Part shown: positions 1 to 5,460 of the stretch, piece by piece | Layout: each line of letters starts with the position of its first letter | Position numbering within the stretch: the stretch's first letter is position 1 | From: Syntrophomonadaceae bacterium | GTDB lineage: Bacteria > Bacillota > Dethiobacteria > DTU022 | Length of the DNA stretch: 5,460 nucleotides | Assembly (NCBI GenBank): GCA_003566935.1 | Contig: PXBM01000116.1 | Coordinates: 1-5,460 of the forward strand | Direction of reading: 5' to 3' | Position numbers and translations under genes: made by a program | Notes under the pieces: model-generated | Told to the model about the DNA's origin: nothing | Databases searched by the model: none | What the model saw: the letters and a program-made list of their open reading frames with translations, nothing else

Positions 1-152
1 AAGCATGGGAAGGCGGCCGGACGCTAAAAGATACCCTGGCCGGAGAAGAACTTGTTCTTAAAAACCTTGGCGAGAAAAAGCTTGAAGATTGTTTTGACCC
101 CGCCTATTACCTGCAGCGGGTTGATTATATTTACCGCAGGCTGAAAATATAA
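1..152 (+). CDS. purB: Adenylosuccinate lyase, C-terminal end (partial)
   Basis: This is the last 49 codons of a gene that begins upstream of the window; the frame runs from base 3 to a TAA at 150-152. The peptide ends KLEDCFDPAYYLQRVDYIYR followed by RLKI. This matches the C-terminus of Bacillus-type PurB, where an EECFD-Y-YHLKHVD-IF pattern closes the last helix. The family releases fumarate from SAICAR to give AICAR, and from adenylosuccinate to give AMP. The catalytic residues lie in the missing N-terminal part, so activity cannot be judged from this fragment. Its position directly before purC, with a 14-base gap, is the usual Bacillota order and supports the call. The identification rests on a short tail plus context, not on a full domain. 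Confidence 0.88.
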   Translation, partial: AWEGGRTLKDTLAGEELVLKNLGEKKLEDCFDPAYYLQRVDYIYRRLKI

Positions 153-159
153 GGGAGGA
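152..159 (+). promoter_or_regulatory. Ribosome binding site that fixes the TTG start of purC
   Basis: AGGGAGGA begins on the last base of the purB stop codon and lies 7 bases before the TTG at 167. No ATG in this frame lies nearby, and the next in-frame Met is at residue 79, after conserved sequence. The site therefore decides in favour of the TTG start. The position also suggests that purC translation could be coupled to termination on purB. Confidence 0.85.
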
Positions 160-166
160 AAATAAT

Positions 167-877
167 TTGAAAAAAGGCGAGTTTCTATACGAAGGAAAAG
201 CGAAGAAGATTTACCGCACTGATGATCCCGGTCTTTACCTGGTTGAGTTTAAGGATGATGCCACCGCCTTTGACGGGGTTAAAAAAGACAAATTAGCTGA
301 TAAGGGAATTTTAAACAACCGTCTCTCTGCCATATTTTTTGAACTTCTGGAAGAAAAGGGTGTGGAGACGCACTATGAAAAAACCATAAGCGAGCGGGAG
401 ATGCTGGTTAAATCGCTGGAGATTATTCCGGTTGAAGTGATCGTCCGCAATATCGCTGCCGGCAGCCTGTCGAAAAGGCTGGGTATTCCGGAAGGAACAG
501 TGATGAAGAAGACCGTGCTCGAGTTTTCTTTGAAAGACGATGAACTGCACGACCCGATGATTAATCACTACCATATTTATGCCATGGACCTGGCTGCCCC
601 TGAAGAGATGGCTGAGATTGAAAAAGCTGCCCTGAGGGTTAACGAGCTCCTGGTACCTTACCTGCGCGAAAAGGGCATTACCCTGGTAGATTTCAAGCTG
701 GAGTTCGGCCGTCACGGAGATAAGATCCTGTTAGGTGATGAGATTTCTCCTGATACCTGCCGTTTCTGGGACAGCAGCAGCCAGGAAAAACTGGATAAAG
801 ATCGTTTCCGCCGGGATATGGGCGGTGTAGTTGAAGCTTACCGTGAAGTTTTGAGGCGTTTGGAAGGGGGAGAATAA
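167..877 (+). CDS. purC: Phosphoribosylaminoimidazole-succinocarboxamide synthase (SAICAR synthetase)
   Basis: PurC is the cytoplasmic enzyme that joins aspartate to CAIR using ATP, giving SAICAR. At 236 residues it has the usual length of the bacterial single-domain enzyme. The N-terminal nucleotide-binding segment LYEGKAKKIY is at residues 7-16. The first family signature, IIPVEVIVRNIAAGS, is at residues 86-100. DDELHDPMINHYH follows near residue 124. The second signature, VDFKLEFG, is at 174-181, followed by GDEISPDTCRFWD at 190-202. All the family motifs I looked for are intact, and I see no truncation or frameshift. The start is TTG, supported by a strong Shine-Dalgarno sequence 7 bases upstream and by alignment of the start with the family N-terminus. 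The gene sits 14 bases after purB and 1 base before purS, so it is co-transcribed with both. It was probably named correctly beyond reasonable doubt. Confidence 0.98.
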   Translation: MKKGEFLYEGKAKKIYRTDDPGLYLVEFKDDATAFDGVKKDKLADKGILNNRLSAIFFELLEEKGVETHYEKTISEREMLVKSLEIIPVEVIVRNIAAGSLSKRLGIPEGTVMKKTVLEFSLKDDELHDPMINHYHIYAMDLAAPEEMAEIEKAALRVNELLVPYLREKGITLVDFKLEFGRHGDKILLGDEISPDTCRFWDSSSQEKLDKDRFRRDMGGVVEAYREVLRRLEGGE

Positions 878-878
878 C

Positions 879-1136
879 ATGCAGTGGAAAGCTAAGGTGG
901 AAGTGACTTTGAAGAAAGCGGTGCTTGACCCCCAGGGTGCTGCCGTTGAGAAGTCGCTTCAGGCCCTGGGGTATGATGGTGTAAGCCAGGTCAGGGTCGG
1001 AAAATATATTGAGCTTAATCTTGAAGCAAATGACCGGGAGGAAGCAGCGGCGCGCGTAGAAGATATGTCCCGCCGCCTGCTCAGCAACCCGGTCATTGAA
1101 GATTATAGCTATGTTTTACAGGAGGCCGGGCTATGA
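879..1136 (+). CDS. purS: Phosphoribosylformylglycinamidine synthase subunit PurS
   Basis: PurS is the small structural subunit of the three-protein FGAM synthase. In characterised complexes a PurS dimer bridges PurQ and PurL and is needed for ammonia transfer between them; it has no catalytic site of its own. The 85-residue length is typical. Visible conserved stretches are VTLKKAVLDPQG at residues 9-20, RVGKYIEL at 39-46 and SNPVIEDY near the C-terminus at 69-76. The ATG follows the purC stop by one base, and a GGGGGA Shine-Dalgarno sequence lies inside the end of purC, 7 bases upstream. The stop codon overlaps the purQ start in an ATGA arrangement. Presence of a separate purS means this organism uses the small PurL type rather than the single large PurL of Gammaproteobacteria. 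Confidence 0.97.
   Translation: MQWKAKVEVTLKKAVLDPQGAAVEKSLQALGYDGVSQVRVGKYIELNLEANDREEAAARVEDMSRRLLSNPVIEDYSYVLQEAGL
1120..1125 (+). promoter_or_regulatory. Ribosome binding site for purQ inside the purS end
   Basis: A consensus AGGAGG lies 7 bases before the purQ ATG at 1133. It fixes the overlapping ATGA start as the real one. Confidence 0.85.
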
Positions 1137-1846
1137 AATTTGGTGTAATTGTTTTCCCCGGTTCAAACTGTGACCTGGATTCCTACCACCTGGTACGCGA
1201 TGTTTTAAACAAGGAAGTAGAATATATTCACTACAGTGAAAAAAGTGTAGGCAGGCGCGATGTGATCATCCTGCCCGGTGGTTTTACTTACGGAGATTAC
1301 CTGCGTTCAGGGGCGATAGCCCGTTTCAGCCCGGTAATGAATGCCGTGGCTGAATTTGCCGACAAAGGAGGCCTGGTGCTGGGGATTTGTAACGGTTTCC
1401 AGGTGCTGACCGAAGCTGGCCTGCTGCCAGGTGCCCTCTGCCGGAACCACCATCTGCAGTTCCGCTGCGAGCAGGTATTTGTCAGGGTCGATAATAACAG
1501 CCTGCCCTTTACCCTTTCTGCTTCGCTTGGCAAGGTGCTGGAAATGCCGGTGGCTCATGGCGACGGTAGCTACTATGCGCCGCCTGAGCTGCTGGAAGAA
1601 ATGAAAGCAAACGATCAGATTGTCTTCCGCTATACCGATCAAAATGGGGATGTAACCCCGCAAGCCAATCCAAATGGTTCCCTTGAAAATATAGCCGGAG
1701 TCTGTAACCGGGCCGGTAACGTGGTCGGCCTGATGCCTCATCCTGAAAGAGCCGGGGAAAAAGTTTTAGGTTCCAGGCACGGTTTAATTATCTTTAAATC
1801 TATCATCAGCTACTTAACAGGCCGGGAGGTGGTTCGCAATGTCTGA
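1133..1846 (+). CDS. purQ: Phosphoribosylformylglycinamidine synthase, glutaminase subunit PurQ
   Basis: PurQ is the class I glutamine amidotransferase subunit of FGAM synthase. It hydrolyses glutamine and passes ammonia to PurL. The 237 residues are close to, or slightly above, the usual length for the stand-alone subunit. Family motifs are VFPGSNCD at residues 7-14, GGFTYGDYLRSGAIA at 49-63, the nucleophile elbow GICNGFQ at 84-90 with Cys86, AHGDGSYY at 141-148, and MPHPER at 201-206. His203 and Glu205 complete the Cys-His-Glu triad. The glutaminase therefore looks active. Its ATG shares four bases with the purS stop, and its last eight bases overlap purL. The order S-Q-L with tight overlaps fits translational coupling of subunits that assemble into one complex. 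The short C-terminal extension REVVRNV is encoded largely by the purL ribosome binding region, so its sequence may be shaped by that second role. Confidence 0.98.
   Translation: MKFGVIVFPGSNCDLDSYHLVRDVLNKEVEYIHYSEKSVGRRDVIILPGGFTYGDYLRSGAIARFSPVMNAVAEFADKGGLVLGICNGFQVLTEAGLLPGALCRNHHLQFRCEQVFVRVDNNSLPFTLSASLGKVLEMPVAHGDGSYYAPPELLEEMKANDQIVFRYTDQNGDVTPQANPNGSLENIAGVCNRAGNVVGLMPHPERAGEKVLGSRHGLIIFKSIISYLTGREVVRNV
1824..1832 (+). promoter_or_regulatory. Ribosome binding site for purL inside purQ
   Basis: GGGAGGTGG lies 6 bases before the purL ATG at 1839 and within the last codons of purQ. It supports the start that overlaps purQ by 8 bases. Confidence 0.82.
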
Positions 1847-4040
1847 TCAGGATCTGCATCGGACCCTGGGGCTTACCGACCATGAATACAAATTAATTAC
1901 CGAACAGATGGGCCGTGAGCCCAATGAAGTTGAGCTGAATATGTACAGCGTAATGTGGTCAGAGCACTGCAGTTACAAGCATTCACGTTCGGCCCTGAAG
2001 CTGTTTCCCACTACCAGTCCCCGGGTAATCCAGGGGCCCGGTGAAAATGCCGGTGTAGTCGATATCGGCGACGGTTGGGCAGCCGTATTTAAAATTGAAA
2101 GCCACAATCACCCTTCAGCTATTGAACCGCACCAGGGTGCGGCAACTGGTGTTGGCGGGATTTTAAGAGATATTTATACCATGGGAGCGCAGCCGGTTGC
2201 CTTCCTGAACTCCCTGCGTTTTGGCAATCTTGAGACAGCCCGCGGACGGTACCTCTTTGACGGGGTAGTAGGCGGTATTGGCGGTTACGGTAACTGTGTC
2301 GGTATTCCGACCGTGGCCGGCGAGGTATTTTTTGAACCATGCTACGAGGGAAACCCCCTGGTTAATGCCATGTGCGTGGGTATTATGCCGGCAGATCAGC
2401 TGGTGCTGGGTAAAGCCAGCGGTGAAGGCAACCTGGTAGTACTGGTAGGAGCGCTGACCGGGCGCGATGGTATACACGGTGTTACCTTTGCCTCTGAAGA
2501 GCTTTCCGAAGAGTCGGAGGAGAAAAGACCGGCCGTGCAGGTAGGGGATCCATTCATGGGTAAACTGCTGATGGATGCCACCCTGGAAACAATCGGCAAG
2601 AAGCTCGTAACCGGAGTCCAGGATTTTGGCGGGGCCGGGTTGACCTGTGCCCTGACGGAAACTGCTTCCCGCGCCGGCACCGGTATTGAAGTTGACCTGG
2701 ACCAGGTGCCGCTCAGGGAAGAGGATATGCACCCCTTTGAAATTCTTACCTCGGAGTCGCAGGAAAGAATGCTCTTAATTGTTGAGCCGGATAAGCTGAA
2801 AGCAGTTGAAGAAGTTTTCGGGCGCTGGGACTTAAAACCGGCTGTTATCGGCAAGGTTACCTCAGGTGAAACGGTCACCGCCCGCTACCGGGGAGAAGTT
2901 GTTGCCTCGGTTCCGGCAGCCAGCGTTGCCGGAGGAGCCCCTGTTTACAACCCGGAAAGCCGGGAACCGGCCTATTTTCGGGAACTGGCCAACTATGACC
3001 CGCTCAATATGCCTCTTCCGGAAGACTACGGAGAAGTGCTGCTTAAACTATTGGCAGCGCCGGACATCGCTTCGAAGGAATGGGTTTGGCGGCGTTATGA
3101 TTACATGGTCCGCACCTGCACGCTGCAGGGTCCCGGTGGAGATAGTGCGGTTATACGGATTAGGGAAACCGGCAAAGCCCTGGCCATGAGTGTTGACGGA
3201 AACGGCAGGCACACCTACCTAGACCCATACCGGGGCGGTATGATGGCCGTGGCAGAGGCCACACGCAACCTGAGCTGCAGCGGGGCCGATCCGATCGGTA
3301 TTACCGATTGCCTTAATTTCGGCAACCCGGAAAAACCGGAAATCTACTGGCAGTTCAGTCAGGCCGTGGAAGGAATGGCCGAAGCCTGCCGCGTCCTGAA
3401 TGTTCCCGTTGTCGGCGGAAATGTAAGTTTCTACAATGAGGTTCAAGGTGAAGCGATCTACCCCACCCCGGTAGTAGGAGCAGTTGGCTTGCTTAAGGAT
3501 CCTGCCAAACAATGTGTTCCGGCCCTGAGACGCGACGGTGATCACCTCTTCCTGCTCGGACCCCAGGAAGTGTCGCTTGGCGGCAGCCAGTATTTGAAAA
3601 GCTGGTGCGGCAAAGTTTCCGGCAGCCTGGCCGAAGTAGATCTGGAAGCGGAAAGAGATGTGCAGGATCTGATTCGCGATCTAATCAATGCGGATCTGGT
3701 TCAATCGGCCCACGATCTCTCCGATGGCGGATTGGCTGTTGCCCTGGCTGAGTCCTGTTTAAGCGGCAGGATTGGCGCACAGGTTAACCTGGCGCCTTCA
3801 GATTACCTGCCCCTGGCCTTATTTGGCGAGGGACCTTCGCGGGTCCTGTTTTCTGTCGCCCCGGAAGATGCCGACCGGGTATCGCAGCTAATTATGGAAG
3901 CAAAGGTTGAATCTTCAAAAATCGGCATTGTCAAGGGAGATGCTTTGATAATCTCCCATGGCGATGATATAATACTGAAGTTGGAACTGTCCGCTATGCA
4001 AGCGGCCTACGAGGAGGTTTTTTCATGCATCATGGAGTAG
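1839..4040 (+). CDS. purL: Phosphoribosylformylglycinamidine synthase, synthetase subunit PurL (small type)
   Basis: PurL is the ATP-dependent catalytic subunit of FGAM synthase. It converts FGAR to FGAM with ammonia from PurQ. The 733 residues match the small Bacillus/Thermotoga type of about 600-750 residues, without the fused PurS and PurQ domains of large PurL. The sequence has two AIR-synthase-like halves. The first contains MWSEHCSYKHSR at 39-50 (His43 is the likely counterpart of the catalytic His), ESHNHPSAIEP at 87-97 for ATP/Mg binding, TGVGGILRDI at 103-112, the VQVGDPF segment at 233-239 and QDFGGAGLTCALTE at 261-274. The second contains GPGGDSAVIR at 431-440, CLNFGNPEKP at 491-500, VVGGNVSFYNE at 524-534 and AHDLSDGGLAVALAES at 624-639. 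A small deviation is Gly241 in DPFMGK, where B. subtilis has DPFMEK; I cannot say how common this is. The gene overlaps purQ by 8 and purF by 16 bases. It is intact, with no frameshift. Confidence 0.98.
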   Translation: MSDQDLHRTLGLTDHEYKLITEQMGREPNEVELNMYSVMWSEHCSYKHSRSALKLFPTTSPRVIQGPGENAGVVDIGDGWAAVFKIESHNHPSAIEPHQGAATGVGGILRDIYTMGAQPVAFLNSLRFGNLETARGRYLFDGVVGGIGGYGNCVGIPTVAGEVFFEPCYEGNPLVNAMCVGIMPADQLVLGKASGEGNLVVLVGALTGRDGIHGVTFASEELSEESEEKRPAVQVGDPFMGKLLMDATLETIGKKLVTGVQDFGGAGLTCALTETASRAGTGIEVDLDQVPLREEDMHPFEILTSESQERMLLIVEPDKLKAVEEVFGRWDLKPAVIGKVTSGETVTARYRGEVVASVPAASVAGGAPVYNPESREPAYFRELANYDPLNMPLPEDYGEVLLKLLAAPDIASKEWVWRRYDYMVRTCTLQGPGGDSAVIRIRETGKALAMSVDGNGRHTYLDPYRGGMMAVAEATRNLSCSGADPIGITDCLNFGNPEKPEIYWQFSQAVEGMAEACRVLNVPVVGGNVSFYNEVQGEAIYPTPVVGAVGLLKDPAKQCVPALRRDGDHLFLLGPQEVSLGGSQYLKSWCGKVSGSLAEVDLEAERDVQDLIRDLINADLVQSAHDLSDGGLAVALAESCLSGRIGAQVNLAPSDYLPLALFGEGPSRVLFSVAPEDADRVSQLIMEAKVESSKIGIVKGDALIISHGDDIILKLELSAMQAAYEEVFSCIME
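4011..4018 (+). promoter_or_regulatory. Ribosome binding site for purF inside purL
   Basis: GAGGAGGT lies 6 bases before the ATG at 4025. It selects this ATG, which overlaps the purL end by 16 bases. The nearby ATG at 4032 is in the purL frame and cannot start purF. Confidence 0.87.
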
Positions 4041-4066
4041 CCCCCACCGGGAAGCTGCGCGAAGCC
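4025..4066 (+). other. Predicted PurF propeptide (14 codons)
   Basis: The first 14 residues precede the catalytic Cys15. B. subtilis PurF carries an 11-residue propeptide ending in Glu before its Cys, which is removed during maturation. Here the residue before Cys is Ala. Cleavage is inferred from homology, since the nucleophile must be N-terminal in this family. Confidence 0.75.
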
Positions 4067-5419
4067 TGTGGGGTTTGTGGCGGTTTTGCTGATGATCAAC
4101 CCCTGGCTTTTATGACCTGCTTTGCTCTTTATGCCCTGCAGCATCGCGGGCAGGAGAGCGCCGGAATTACGGCAGGCCCCGGTGAAGGCCGAAAAATGTG
4201 GACCAAGAGAGGATTGGGCCTGGTTTCAGAAGTTTTTCCTGATACTGCAGACTTAAAAGGGATTGTCTGCAAGATGGCAATTGGCCATGTCCGCTATCCT
4301 TACGATGCAGATGGCCGGGATTTTGAAAATAGTCAGCCCCTGAAATTGCGTTACCGTCATGGTGAGCTGGCAATTGCCCACAACGGTCACCTGCTGAATG
4401 CCCGGGAACTGCGGGAAGAGCTGGAGTGCCAGGGCGCAATATTTCAGACAGATACAGACAGCGAACTGCTGGCTCATATGATCGCCAGGCAGGGCAGTGA
4501 AAGCCTGGAGGAAGCGCTGGCAGAAGTTGTGCCGAGGTTAAAAGGAGCTTTTGCCTTTGTCCTGACCGACGGTCACAAGGTTATCGGCTTGCGGGACGGG
4601 AACGGATTCAGGCCACTCTCGTTAGCGAGCTTTACTGATGGCGGTTATTTTGTAGCTTCGGAAACCTGTGCTTTTGATACGATCGGAGCGACTTATATCC
4701 GCGATATCGAACCGGGGGAAATGGTAATTTTAGACGAAGAAGGAGTGCACAGCCGCCAGGCGGTGGAAAGCCCCAGCACTAACCTGTGCATATTTGAGTA
4801 TATTTACTTTGCCCGCCCAGACAGCAACCTGCAGGGCAGAAATGTCCACCTCGTGCGTCGGGAGTTAGGTCGCCGCCTGGCCCGGGAACATCCCGTTGAA
4901 GCAGATATTGTTTCAGGGGTTCCCGATTCGAGCATTGCTGCAGCTTCAGGTTTTGCCGAAGAGGCCGGGCTGCCATACGAAATGGGTCTGGTTAAAAATC
5001 GTTATATCGGTCGAACTTTTATTAAGCCGACTCAGAAAATGCGCGAAGAAGGGGTCGATCTGAAGCTCAATGCCGTGAAGAAAATTGTTGAAGGTAAGCG
5101 CGTTGTCCTGGTGGATGACTCAATTGTCCGCGGTACAACCAGCCTAAAACTAATCCGGATCATGAAGCGGGCCGGGGCAACCGAAGTGCATTTGCGGATT
5201 AGTTCACCGCCGGTTACCGGTTCCTGTTATTACGGAATTGATACACCCGACAAACAGGATCTGATTGCCCATAAACGTAGTCCTGCGGAGATATCTGAGA
5301 TGATCAGCGCTGATTCGATCGGTTTCCTCAGTCTTGATCAGGTTAAGGGTGCGGTTGATTTGCCGGAAGATGTTTTCTGTACTGCCTGTTTCAGTGGTGA
5401 TTACCCCGTGGAACCGTAA
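4025..5419 (+). CDS. purF: Amidophosphoribosyltransferase (glutamine PRPP amidotransferase), Fe-S type with propeptide
   Basis: PurF catalyses the committed step, PRPP plus glutamine to 5-phosphoribosylamine. The N-terminal Ntn-type glutaminase half starts after a predicted 14-residue propeptide ending LREA; Cys15 of CGVCG would be the new N-terminal nucleophile after self-cleavage. It continues with LQHRGQESAGI at 38-48, GHVRY at 87-91, AHNGHL at 118-123, the TDTDSELLAHMI segment from 142, and DGNGFRPLSL at 191-200. The phosphoribosyltransferase half has GVPDSSIAAA at 298-307, KNRYIGRTFI at 324-333 and the PRPP loop VVLVDDSIVRGTTS at 360-373. Cys255, Cys401, Cys452 and Cys455 align with the four 4Fe-4S ligands of B. 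subtilis PurF, so an oxygen-sensitive cluster is expected. At 464 residues it is slightly shorter than the 476-residue B. subtilis enzyme, mainly because the tail after the last Cys is only 9 residues. The glutamine loop after Arg90 is unusual. Feedback inhibition by purine nucleotides is known for the family, not shown here. Confidence 0.98.
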   Translation: MHHGVAPTGKLREACGVCGGFADDQPLAFMTCFALYALQHRGQESAGITAGPGEGRKMWTKRGLGLVSEVFPDTADLKGIVCKMAIGHVRYPYDADGRDFENSQPLKLRYRHGELAIAHNGHLLNARELREELECQGAIFQTDTDSELLAHMIARQGSESLEEALAEVVPRLKGAFAFVLTDGHKVIGLRDGNGFRPLSLASFTDGGYFVASETCAFDTIGATYIRDIEPGEMVILDEEGVHSRQAVESPSTNLCIFEYIYFARPDSNLQGRNVHLVRRELGRRLAREHPVEADIVSGVPDSSIAAASGFAEEAGLPYEMGLVKNRYIGRTFIKPTQKMREEGVDLKLNAVKKIVEGKRVVLVDDSIVRGTTSLKLIRIMKRAGATEVHLRISSPPVTGSCYYGIDTPDKQDLIAHKRSPAEISEMISADSIGFLSLDQVKGAVDLPEDVFCTACFSGDYPVEP

Positions 5420-5422
5420 AAA

Positions 5423-5460
5423 GCGAAGGTTGAATGTTGGAAGTTGGAAACTTGGATAAG
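5423..5460. repeat. Imperfect heptamer tandem repeat tract after purF, cut by the window edge
   Basis: Directly after purF the sequence reads as near-repeats of a 7-base unit: GTTGAAT (5429-5435), GTTGGAA (5436-5442), GTTGGAA (5443-5449), one extra A, then CTTGGAT (5451-5457). A degenerate GCGAAG precedes them at 5423. Only two units are identical, so this is a short, imperfect tract, and it may continue beyond the window. AAGTT-GGA-AACTT at 5441-5453 also forms a small inverted repeat, too weak to be a terminator. No gene, promoter or terminator is visible in these 41 bases. Confidence 0.5.

Noticed and set aside
1..166. Possible promoter, PurR operator or purine riboswitch before purC
   Set aside because: The region is purB coding sequence plus a 14-base gap filled by the ribosome binding site. 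There is no room for, or sign of, a riboswitch fold; control elements should lie upstream of the window.
1297..1741. Minus-strand open frames opposite purQ
   Set aside because: They overlap the intact PurQ frame carrying its catalytic motifs and have no recognisable protein features.
2163..2878. Two long open frames on the minus strand (2163-2732, 189 codons; 2396-2878, 160 codons) inside purL
   Set aside because: They lie fully within a conserved PurL coding region. The peptides show low-complexity or unrecognisable composition with no domain motif, so they are antisense shadows of a codon-biased gene.
2866..3189. A 107-codon + strand open frame inside purL in another frame
   Set aside because: PurL is continuous and conserved through this stretch. 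The alternative peptide resembles no family, and I see no convincing start context.
4032..4034. Second ATG near the purL/purF junction as an alternative purF start
   Set aside because: It is in the purL frame (next-to-last Met of PurL) and runs into TAG at 4038, so it cannot encode PurF.
5441..5453. AAGTT-GGA-AACTT inverted repeat as a rho-independent terminator or CRISPR repeat
   Set aside because: The stem is only 5 bp and AT-rich with no T run after it, and the repeat units are 7 bases with no spacers. Neither call fits.

Overview
The window is a continuous, same-strand block of de novo purine biosynthesis genes: the 3' end of purB, then complete purC, purS, purQ, purL and purF, and a 41-base tail after purF. 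All genes read on the + strand. Gaps are 14 bases or less, and purS/purQ, purQ/purL and purL/purF overlap by 4, 8 and 16 bases. Each complete gene has a strong purine-rich Shine-Dalgarno sequence 6-7 bases before its start. This is almost certainly the middle of one polycistronic operon whose promoter lies upstream of the window.

The organism is most likely a Bacillota (Firmicutes) member, probably an anaerobic clostridium or Peptococcaceae-like lineage of moderate GC. The reasons are the purB-C-S-Q-L-F gene order, as in Bacillus; the three-protein PurS/PurQ/PurL FGAM synthase; the Bacillus-type PurF with a propeptide and iron-sulfur ligand cysteines; very strong AGGAGG-type ribosome binding sites; and a TTG start. 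The genus cannot be fixed from this window.

Layout: 1-152 is the C-terminal 49 codons of PurB. 167-877 is PurC (SAICAR synthetase). 879-1136, 1133-1846 and 1839-4040 are the three subunits of FGAM synthase. 4025-5419 is PurF (amidophosphoribosyltransferase). 5420-5460 is the start of an intergenic region carrying imperfect 7-base tandem repeats.

In pathway terms, PurF makes phosphoribosylamine from PRPP and glutamine (committed step). PurS/PurQ/PurL convert FGAR to FGAM. PurC joins aspartate to CAIR. PurB releases fumarate from SAICAR and from adenylosuccinate. The GAR, AIR and late steps (purD, purN, purM, purE, purH) are not in view.

I found no undescribed system. The points most worth a second look are an unusual glutamine-loop sequence in PurF (residues 90-99) and the heptamer repeat tract directly after purF.
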